From Sphacelaria rigidula (taxonomy: Eukaryota > Phaeophyceae > Sphacelariales), in assembly GCA_964200075.2 (NCBI GenBank), contig CAXNAA020000526.1, forward strand, positions 1 through 20,473: a DNA stretch of 20,473 bases, given 5' to 3'. Each line of letters starts with the position of its first letter. The stretch's first letter is position 1. Under the pieces are notes generated by a model. The model saw nothing but the letters and a program-made list of their open reading frames with translations. It ran no database searches and had not been told where the DNA came from. Position numbers and translations under genes: made by a program. This document shows, in pieces, positions 1 to 6,967 of the stretch.

Positions 1-234
1 CCCGGCATTGTAGGGATGCGAGGTCAATGGTCTGATGACTATGGCATGCATGATCATGAGTACACCCACCCCCACACGCACAGATCAGAGTTATACGAAA
101 GCGGCGGGGAGTATCTCTCGAGTAGTACATTTCCATTCACATTTAATAGCAGTGCCGTTTGGTGCCAACCAATGAGCAACCCCTGTTCTACGAGTACAGA
201 TGCTGGCGAACCAGCGACGGGACGAGCACGAGTG

Positions 235-480
235 TGACTCGTGGCACTCGCACTCATCGAGCTGTATGCTCGTTGGCCGTGAAAATTACTAGGGCAAGTA
301 CTCGAGTCATTGATAGCACGAGCGCTCGAGTCATTGCTCGTTGTAAAAAAAATTAATGACTCGAGGGCACGAGTCATTGCTTGTTGTAAAAAGAAGTGAT
401 GACTCGAGCACACGAGTCATGCTCGTTGTGTTTCAAAGAAAACATTCACAAGTGCACTTGTTTCGACGAGTGATGACTCG
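235..480. repeat. TGACTCG site cluster with 43-bp tandem palindromes
   Basis: The heptamer TGACTCG or its complement CGAGTCA occurs eight times: at 235, 303, 327, 357, 370, 400, 413 and 474. Four of these pair into 22-bp palindromes at 356-377 and 399-420 (8-bp arms, 6-bp centre). The CGAGTCAT half-sites step by 24, 43 and 43 bases, and the sequence between them (TTGCTCGTTGTAAAAA-type) is also repeated, so this is a short tandem array. The heptamer is one base away from the AP-1/Gcn4-type bZIP site TGACTCA, so a regulatory array is possible. A purely structural minisatellite is the simpler reading. Confidence 0.75.
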
Positions 481-482
481 TC
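448..482. repeat. Perfect 14-bp palindrome and adjacent hairpin
   Basis: Positions 448-461 are a perfect 14-bp palindrome centred on GTGCAC. Directly beside it, GACGAGT at 465-471 and ACTCGTC at 476-482 form a 7-bp stem around a GATG loop. This hairpin contains the last TGACTCG of the array to the left, so it is probably a diverged unit of the same repeat. Confidence 0.6.
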
Positions 483-627
483 CGACGTGTGCAACAATTC
501 GAAAGGTGCATGTGACCGTCTATCGAATAAATTCTTGATTCTCAATCCGATTTTCTACTCTCAATCTCACGAAAACATCGTTAATTGACGTTTTCTTCGG
601 CAAGATACGGTTGTTTTTCTACAAGTG

Positions 628-671
628 TTGATGATGCTGATGCTGATGATGATGATGCTGCTGATGATGAT
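628..671 (+). repeat. Imperfect (GAT/GCT) trinucleotide microsatellite
   Basis: A run of GAT units interrupted by GCT. On the minus strand it reads as a His/Gln-rich frame, which is expected from the repeat and is not evidence of a gene. Confidence 0.85.
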
Positions 672-849
672 ACAGCCCACCAAAACGGTGCACCACTCTA
701 AGTTCAAGTACACTAATGTGACAGATTCGTGCGCCGAACTCGAAGTGACATTTTTGTCCCGGTGACGAAAGCTCGCATATAGGAGTTTGTACTGTTTTTC
801 GCGAGTTCTGTCGATGCATACAATTGGAAACACTTCACGTGGCGTGAAA

Positions 850-975
850 TTATGGGACATACACAACCCGACCGCTCCAGGGCTTCATTTTCGGTGCATC
901 CGTGACGTATGCTTCTGGATTCTTCTTTGATCTTCCACAATAAAATTTGTTGCCGTCGGTCTTGTTTGTTTCCAT
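850..975 (-). CDS. Small 41-codon frame, copy A of an inverted pair
   Basis: An ATG-to-TAA frame of 41 codons that lines up without any gap with a frame of the same length at 1898-2023 on the other strand. Twenty-three of 41 residues are shared, including KTDGN, an FY-x-GR motif, KNP, a YV pair, an AP-x-M-x-P motif and a GR near the end. There is no recognised domain, signal peptide or membrane segment. Against function, most codon differences change the residue and only three are silent, so there is no sign of purifying selection. It may be an exon fragment or part of a decayed mobile element. Confidence 0.3.
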   Translation of the reverse strand: METNKTDGNKFYCGRSKKNPEAYVTDAPKMKPWSGRVVYVP

Positions 976-1050
976 CCTCTCTTTGTCAGGGCTTGAACGA
1001 ATGAGGCGTCTGGCCCCGGGACGGTAGGGGAGGTTCCCTTAAGGGTTAAC
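850..1050 (-). repeat. Left arm of a long inverted duplication
   Basis: The reverse complement of this segment aligns with 1817-2023 over about 200 bases. Within the arms, 126 bases align without a gap and with 34 differences (73% identity). Similarity continues on the inner side through the CTCCCC and CCGTCCC region and the GGCCAGACGCCTCATT block. This could be the long terminal inverted repeat of an old Mutator-like or fold-back element, or a simple inverted duplication. No target duplication was found and the outer limit fades near 830. Confidence 0.8.
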
Positions 1051-1070
1051 GACGGAACGAAAAAAAAGAA

Positions 1071-1145
1071 GGACATGTTGGGATTCGAACTCGTGACCTC
1101 CATAAGTGGAGTCTCCTACGAGTATATCACTTGGATTACAGGGGT
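1071..1145 (-). ncRNA. tRNA-like segment (tRNA relic or SINE head)
   Basis: On the minus strand a B-box-like GTTCGAATCC lies at 1090-1081, preceded 48 bases upstream by an A-box-like TAATCCAAGTG at 1138-1128 (one mismatch to TRGYNNARNNG). The block GGAGGTCACGAGTTCGAATCC is what a tRNA T-arm region commonly looks like. A run of eight T follows at 1067-1060, a standard Pol III stop. The flanks do not form a 7-bp acceptor stem, the T-stem pairs badly, and the CTCCA/TGGAG stem at 1111-1098 encloses only four bases, so this is not a functional tRNA. A tRNA pseudogene or a SINE promoter fits best. Confidence 0.4.
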
Positions 1146-1816
1146 GCAGCGGTGTCACACAAAAAGTGCCAGGCTGGGCCCAATTTCAGGAGATTTTGTC
1201 CGAATTTTTACTAGGATCTCCTACACGCAAGTACGTACAACATCTCTGGGGATGCCGCCGTTTTTCGTTTGTTTGACGGAGCTATGAACATTTTTCTAGT
1301 TTTTGCTGAAATTTCAAATCGCTCCAACGTTTTGCTCTTCAGGTCTTTCTTGGCATCTCGAGAAATGTTGCGCTTGTTGAAAAAAATGTCGTGTCAAAAT
1401 TTCAGCGCCTTACTCCTCAAATCTAGCACCGCGGGAGGAGAAAACATTCAAGAATCACCATCAGCTGGCCAAGCTCGTACACACACCGTTTTTTTCAGAT
1501 TCAGTTGAATTTTGGTGAACAGGTTTTTCCCGAAACCTTGACGTCAAGCGAATCAGAGAAGTGGGCTAGATTCCCTTCAGTGAGGTGATGCAAAGTGTCC
1601 AAGACACTTGCCGGCCAAAATCCCTGATCGGGGGAAAACTGTGAAGTGTCGAAAACTGAAAGATCCAACCAAAGCAAATTCTTGCCTTACAAGAAGAGAT
1701 GGCCTAACCAAAGCCCCAAGTCATCTACTGGTGTTGCGAGCCCTGTCTGGTGGGTACATCTAGGTAGATTTGCCGCGTTGTCTGTTGAAACAGCTCAACC
1801 GTCCTCATTTACACGC
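1146..1816. other. Spacer between inverted arms, no gene seen
   Basis: AT-rich single-copy-looking sequence between the tRNA-like segment and the right arm of the inverted duplication. Open frames here are short and have no coding character. Confidence 0.5.
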
Positions 1817-2023
1817 CATTTTACCCCTTTGGGAATCCTCCCCTTCCGTCCCCAGGCCAGACGCCTCATTACTTCAAGCCTTGACAAAGAACAAAATATG
1901 GTAACAGAAAAGACCGACGGCAACCATTTTTACGGCGGAAGGCCACATAAGAATCCACCATCATACGTCATGCGCGCACCAGAAATGTCACCCCGGTGCG
2001 GTCGGATTAGTTTTGTCCGGTGA
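1817..2023 (+). repeat. Right arm of a long inverted duplication
   Basis: Inverted partner of 850-1050. The match begins at the ACCCC/GGGAA block and runs to the stop codon of the small frame. The tRNA-like sequence beside the left arm is absent on this side, so only the arms are duplicated. Confidence 0.8.
1898..2023 (+). CDS. Small 41-codon frame, copy B of an inverted pair
   Basis: ATG-to-TGA frame of 41 codons, gap-free against copy A at 975-850 (23 of 41 residues identical). The open frame continues upstream to about 1646, but similarity to copy A in this reading frame begins at the ATG, which is why that start is chosen. It could be an exon of a longer gene or a fragment of a mobile element. 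No family is recognised, and only three codon differences are silent, which argues against selection for the protein. Confidence 0.3.
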   Translation: MVTEKTDGNHFYGGRPHKNPPSYVMRAPEMSPRCGRISFVR

Positions 2024-2339
2024 GGGGACGCAACGGGTCAGGTGTGTTCAACTTTGTGCACAGCCAAAATTAGCACTTGCGTTCCTGAACTCTTTACAAA
2101 CAAAAATCGGCACCCGTGCTGCCCTCGCGCACATTTTTATACGGTTCTGAAAACACCCCTCGGGCGAATATTTTGCGTGAAGCTGTACAAACTCGAACCA
2201 TTTATCGTTAAAAAAACAGCACCTCGAAATCCATACTCTTCCATCGCCAGTGCCAAAATGGTTAATCTCAATATATGCACTCGAGGAACTTGGTGTGTAT
2301 GTGAGGAATCAAATGGTGATGGAATTCCAGAAAAAAAAA
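2024..2339. other. Intergenic stretch, nothing recognised
   Basis: No convincing coding frame, RNA or repeat was seen here. Confidence 0.5.
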
Positions 2340-2377
2340 CGTGAGACCACGTTGCATGGGAACGACGAGGTCTCACG
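2340..2377. repeat. Hairpin with perfect 9-bp arms
   Basis: CGTGAGACC at 2340-2348 pairs perfectly with GGTCTCACG at 2369-2377 across a 20-base loop. There is no T-run in the position expected for a terminator and no known function. Confidence 0.55.
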
Positions 2378-2517
2378 AAATATTTCCAGTGTTTCTTTCT
2401 CCTGTTATTAAAAAAAAGTATCCATCATTCAATCGTGCGCGTTCTCGACCCATGGGGAACTTTTCTATTGGGCGGTGGACTTTGTTTCTGGATGTGCCCG
2501 AAAAATCAGGGCTTTTC

Positions 2518-2660
2518 ACAGGACGGGACGGGAAGTGCAGCCTCGAGAATAGTCGGGGCGAAACGGGTACTTGCCTAGAAAATTGACGGGACAAGACGAC
2601 CACTTTTTCCATTGCCTGAAGAAATTGCGGGACGGGACGGGATGGCCCGTTCCGTCCCGT
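2518..2660. repeat. GGGACGGG-type repeat block 1 with strong hairpin
   Basis: Degenerate units made of GGGACGGGAC, then a CTTTTTCC-TTGC-TGAA spacer, then another GGGACGGGAC, related to those at 4806-5137. The block ends in a long stem: 2627-2641 pairs with 2646-2660 (15 base pairs including wobbles) around an ATGG tetraloop. Related units in two places about 2 kb apart point to a dispersed repeat family. Confidence 0.75.
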
Positions 2661-2784
2661 CACCAAGGGAAATACGAAACCCGTTCAATGAGATTTGTTC
2701 CGTCCTCACGGCGTAGCTCGTATCGTAACCCCGAACCAACTGCTGAGACCGGAATTTTGAAAGAACTTGGTGGCTTTGATTCTT

Positions 2785-2920
2785 CATACCCTGGACAAGG
2801 GATTATGTTGTCAAAAAATGTACCGCGTACAGTATGGAATCTATTTTCTGTTGCAATAGGCGTAATAGTCGATACTGTACGCAGTGCACTTTTTTATTGT
2901 AGTCTGTTGTCCAGGGTATG
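2785..2920. mobile_element. 136-bp MITE with terminal inverted repeats
   Basis: CATACCCTGGACAA at 2785-2798 is exactly mirrored by TTGTCCAGGGTATG at 2907-2920. A second inverted pair lies inside, at 2820-2835 and 2872-2889, around the sequence GCGTACAGTAT. TA dinucleotides at 2787-2788 and 2917-2918 flank CCCTGGACAA ends, as expected for TA-target (Tc1/mariner-like) elements. The hexamer ATTCTT also occurs just outside both ends, but on the right two bases intervene, so the true target duplication is uncertain. It has no coding capacity. Confidence 0.75.
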
Positions 2921-3912
2921 TAATTCTTCGGCGTCCGAACAAAGCGAATAACAGCAGTTTTGACTGTAAAAAAGTACTTACAACGATTGAATCGAAGGCA
3001 ACCAAGAGCGAACACTGCTCACATGGTACCAACTCTAACAAGTACCAAAGAAGTCAACACCCAAATCACTAACTGGGGCAATTCTGGCTGGTGGCTGGAC
3101 TCCTCGGCTTCATCAAATGTCCTGCCAACATTCGGCATGTGTTTCTCATGATCATATCGGTCCATGTCAACACTGCCTGTACTACACATGAGCGCTGCAA
3201 AGTGAAGAGCTGAAGAACGGTCTTGCACGGTACAGATGCAAGTTGCACATGGTATATCTTAGTCCATCACCGAACATGGCACATCCCCATGCACGTTTCT
3301 CCGACAGCGGATCGAGGCCAGCACACTTTTGATTGCTGATGATGCTACTTGGACAGCTCATTGATGACATGTTACAGTGTTACAGTGCAGTATTCACTAC
3401 TTGACAGATGGAGGCCACTATGCAAGAAAAGCTGGTGGTGCTGCGGCAGTTTGGTGATAATACACTACAGCGCCGATTGCTGTACTTACTGTATTGGCTA
3501 CTACTGTACTGTACTGAAACGTCGACACAATTTCAAAAGCAAAGTGACCGTAATTTATGCCAGTCACCAGTTGGTCTTGTGCCAAGTGTACCCAAATATA
3601 AACTTCAGGTTTAGAGAGATCCAATTATCGAGTTTAGACTCTCCTCCTTGCGCTTCTCGATTATTTTCGTTCGGTTGTGCTCAAGCTAGAGCACCATTTT
3701 CTCAGGAAGATCTACTAGGCTATTCGACCTTGGAACATCACTCGCCACTCCAAGAAACTCTAAGCGCAAATGAAACGATTCATGCTTGGTGCTTGTTTTG
3801 TTCCCATAACTTTCTAGCTTTAGTTCCAGGGTCACTCATCCGTGGAATAAGCATTATTTTCACTTGAAAAGTGGACGAAAACCCGAGGTGACGCACCCCG
3901 GCGGTACGGGTT
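2921..3912. other. Intergenic stretch rich in CTGTAC-type words
   Basis: No gene recognised. Around 3360-3525 the sequence is full of TACTGTAC, TACAGTG and GTACTGTACTG words, like several other parts of the window. A weak inverted pair occurs near 3603-3665 (TTATCGAG and CTCGATTA). The open frames crossing this stretch have no coding character. Confidence 0.5.
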
Positions 3913-4160
3913 TTACCGGCTTGGGGTCATAGCTACACTACTTCGTTGCAAAGCGCAAGCCGGTAGCTGCTCATGAACGCTGATCTCTTGGTACAGGACG
4001 ATGAGGAACGCGAAGGGATGTTGCCTGCGGAGGATACTACTGCAGAGGAAGGTGGCTTGACCCCTACACCGGGTAATGGCGGCAGCACGGCGCAGAGGGT
4101 GGCGACCCGATAATGCCAGCAGACGCTCTTCTGAGCGATGGAGGATGCCATAAGATCTAC
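3913..4160 (+). pseudogene. Decayed coding copy, left arm of an inverted duplication
   Basis: The plus strand here resembles the minus strand of 4480-4262. The best part, from the ATG at 3973 to about 4052, is 74% identical to its partner over 80 bases without a gap. That frame runs from 3973 to a TAA at 4111-4113 and is acidic (QDDEERE, AEEGG). Upstream, a second frame matching the partner's VTGSGP-type region is broken by a TAG and shifted relative to the ATG frame. A stretch of roughly 45 bases before the GAGCGATGGAGGA block is absent from the partner. It looks like an old gene or transposon fragment; the family is not recognised. Confidence 0.6.
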
Positions 4161-4261
4161 TTTGGAGGCAACATGCGACAGGAGTGAGACCAACGATATT
4201 GCATCATGCCTTGTTCTGGTGGAATGGTGCCGCTTCGTTGACTTAACCCCAGCCATGTCCT
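4161..4261. other. Loop between inverted coding copies
   Basis: About 100 bases separating the two arms, with no recognisable content. Confidence 0.5.
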
Positions 4262-4704
4262 ATAACCGGCGTAAGATCTTACGACGATCTCCTCCATCGC
4301 TCGGACAAGAAGCGTGTCCTGGCATCTAATCCCCATCCTTCCTCTGCAGCAGCATTCTCCACCTGAAACATGCCTTCCCAGTAATCACCGTCCTCTAGCA
4401 AAATATTGGTGTTCATCTGCTGCTACTACGGGTGTTGTTTTGCCATCAACTAGCAGTGGCCCTGAGCCGGTTACGATCTTATGACATGGTCGTCTGGACC
4501 TTTTGGCCGTTTCTCTGCATACGGCTGCGCGCTATGTTGACGAACACCGCCGTCTTCTTGTCTAGAGGGAGGGCTCTGCAGTGTGTACAGCGAATTGAGC
4601 TGACGAACGTTTGAAATAGGGGCTCCAACTCCAGCAGAGCCTGACGAAAAATCTTGGTGTTTGTTCAGGAGATGATTCCACTGCTCATCAACCCGATCAT
4701 CTAT
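4262..4704 (-). pseudogene. Decayed coding copy, right arm of an inverted duplication
   Basis: Reading the minus strand there are three successive open segments in different frames. The first, 4704-4471, has 77 codons, contains no ATG, and has a protein-like composition with a VDEQWNHLLNKH start and a Gln/Ser/Pro-rich middle. The second, 4483-4385, contains VTGSGPLLVDGK and PVVAADEH. The third, 4416-4279, starts with ATG and contains DGDYWEGM and AAAEEGW. The second and third have counterparts in the plus-strand copy at 3913-4160. Either frameshifts have broken one gene, or short exons are joined by splicing. The GAGCGATGGAGGA end is mirrored exactly at 4133-4145 and 4290-4302. Confidence 0.6.
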
Positions 4705-4805
4705 TCATTTGGAATAAATATCTAGGTGGGAAATCTACGAACCTGTTGTTGGAGCGAATAAAATCGTTCACATTATTGCCCTTTAAATGTGTATCACGTC
4801 CCGCT

Positions 4806-5137
4806 GAGATTTGACGGGACAATCCTTTCCCGTTGACGGAATATCCCGTAAGGGCGGGACGGAACGTCCCGTGACATAACGGCAATAGGTTCTAGGGACT
4901 TCTCGTGAGAACGAAATGAGAACAGCGAAGACTGACTAGAAAGGCCCCGGGACAGGACGCGTACTGTTCCCGTTGCTTGAAAACATGACGGTCGGTACGG
5001 CACGTCCGAAAATTTGTCGGGCCGGAACGGAACAAGTACTTTTTCCGTTGGTTAAGATCATGACATAATGAGACGAGACGAAGAATGTGGACGTGAAAAT
5101 TCGTCAGGACGGGATGGGACGGGATGGCCCGTCCCGT
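4806..5137. repeat. GGGACGGG-type repeat block 2 with hairpins
   Basis: Degenerate units recur at about 4810, 4946, 5012 and 5095, each with GACGGGAC or GGGAC words. Some also carry an AGTACTTTTTCCGTTG or CTGTTCCCGTTGCTTGAA spacer like the one in block 1. The block ends like block 1 in a hairpin: GGGACGGG at 5116-5123 and CCCGTCCC at 5128-5135 around the same ATGG loop. The unit length is roughly 65-85 bases. Confidence 0.75.
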
Positions 5138-5690
5138 GCCGACGATTGTCCGGTGAAACCCCCGTACAATCACAGCGCCGGCTGGTCCTACTACTTGACA
5201 GAAAATAGTCTGCGGCGCAAATAGGACTGACAGCAGCAAAAAGTAGCACAGGTAGATTTCCTGCAACTATATAGACGACTTGGAGTGCGCCGTGCGCTCT
5301 GTTCACACTTTCATCGCTCACACTATCGTGGGACACCAAATACGGCCTGGTGACGGTACCCGCTGGCGGTTTGGTACAAGTATGAAGATAGCCTGATTCT
5401 CGCCCGACTGCGGAAAAAAAAGGTGGATGTGTAGCTTACATCAATGCGACAACAGTAGTACCTGTTTTAGCTTCTGAATCATTGTCGTTCGGAGTTTATG
5501 GCCAAACAAATATCGGGGGAAATATCTACGATAACGCATGGAATTCTCACGCCCTTGGAGACAAATCTACATGTGTTGGATTGTTCACAACATGATTGAC
5601 AGTTGTGACCGGGGACTTTGAGAAGAGGAGCGCAACGGCAGTTCAAAGCCCGTGCCTAGTGACGTCCTCGTGTTTTTCTACATGTAGATG
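5138..5690. other. Intergenic stretch, nothing recognised
   Basis: No coding exon, RNA gene or clear repeat was seen. Confidence 0.5.
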
Positions 5691-5726
5691 TTGTTACTGT
5701 TGTTACTGTTGTTACTGTTGTTACTG
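5691..5726 (+). repeat. 9-bp minisatellite, four perfect copies
   Basis: TTGTTACTG is repeated four times in tandem without an error. Confidence 0.95.
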
Positions 5727-6967
5727 TCTCCACATTGAAACCGTTGCGATATCTGCATAATACCTTCTAACTTCCAAATTGGGTATCTGATGCGGGACGC
5801 CTTCCGTGATCAGGGGTTAACTACCCAAAGAAACATGAAAAGATGCAAACAATAGAAAAGGACCCAGAGAAATTAACACAGACGCGAAGCAATGAAGAAA
5901 TGATGATAACCGCAGAAGAGTCGATTCCGCGGGCGTGCATTCCAACTGGAGGAGATGTATCCCATTGCCCCAATCCACAAGCGAAGCCAAGCGAAAATGA
6001 AGGCGGATGTGTGTTTCGGGGATCCCCTTGATTGAACCTAGATTCGAAATCGAAAATTAAAACGCCATCAGGTATGGCTTTTGAGTAATTGATGCTCTCT
6101 TCTTCCCGAATTTTCGGGTCTCACATCTCAAATCTCGAGCGGACCCTCGCTGGAGTTAGTACCGGGTCTTATAGTGGGACCAGCCTGTTGTGTGTAACAT
6201 AATATGTGTGCCGGTGGTGCAAACTCGATAGCTACCCAGCCAAAACCCTTTGATCAAGGCTAGCGTTGCTGGCAAGGGGTACTTCTAGCAGCAATTGACA
6301 CATGTAAAACCTTGCCGCATTCCAATGGTGTATCGACTGATGATGGGTCAGAGCAACGGAGGTGACATGTCTAGAATTAGTGCTTGTCTTCGGTGTGGGA
6401 AAAATGAACGTACACCAGCTTTAGTCCCACGTTGTGCCTGCACAACCTACATCACGCACAGGGATTTTCAGCATATACGCCGAAATAGCCCCGAGCGTCG
6501 TCCCTGCTCAGCTACACACACACGCGGTTTATTTCGGCAGGAATCTGTCCACTACTTGGCGGGCTACGGCAGTCTGTGTCGGCACCAACATCACAGACGG
6601 TATAATAGCTGTTTTTCGGCTGTGGAGACCAACTTGAGGGTTTCAAACGTACTGCGATGACGGCACTGCACTGCTTGTTTCAGGAGCACTGCACTCGAAT
6701 CGATGTTGCTCACAAAAAGTTGCCACGGCATCGTTACCAAATCTCAACAGTTCACAATATTCCCCCCGACTATCTCTGCTCTTGCTCATCTAAAACTATT
6801 GGTGGAGAGTGACGCGAGTGTTGTGTGCTTCAAGCCTATTTGCTAGCGGAGGCAAAAGAAGTCGGGTATGATGCCACGGTCGCGCGATCACAACTTAATG
6901 GGAGTACTTTCGATCACCATTTTGTTGATCGACAATACCTGCACTGTTCGATACTCTGGGCAGGCAC
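5727..6967. other. Intergenic stretch, no supported gene
   Basis: A hydrophilic 62-codon frame at 5843-6031 (plus) and longer frames at 6295-6660 (plus) are open, but they have no homologous-looking motif, no partner exon and no conserved copy in the window. No RNA gene or repeat was recognised. Later exons of the minus-strand gene to the right could lie here, but none could be identified. Confidence 0.45.

Noticed and set aside
235-480. CRISPR-like array
   Set aside because: The 43-bp units are continuous tandem repeats with palindromes and no unique spacers, in a eukaryotic context.
3349-3867. 172-codon plus-strand frame, the longest in the window
   Set aside because: It is Cys- and aromatic-rich with no motif, crosses CTGTAC low-complexity sequence, and no splice or homology support is visible.
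5843-6031. 62-codon hydrophilic plus-strand frame
   Set aside because: Its length is within chance expectation for this base composition and there is no conserved partner or splice context.
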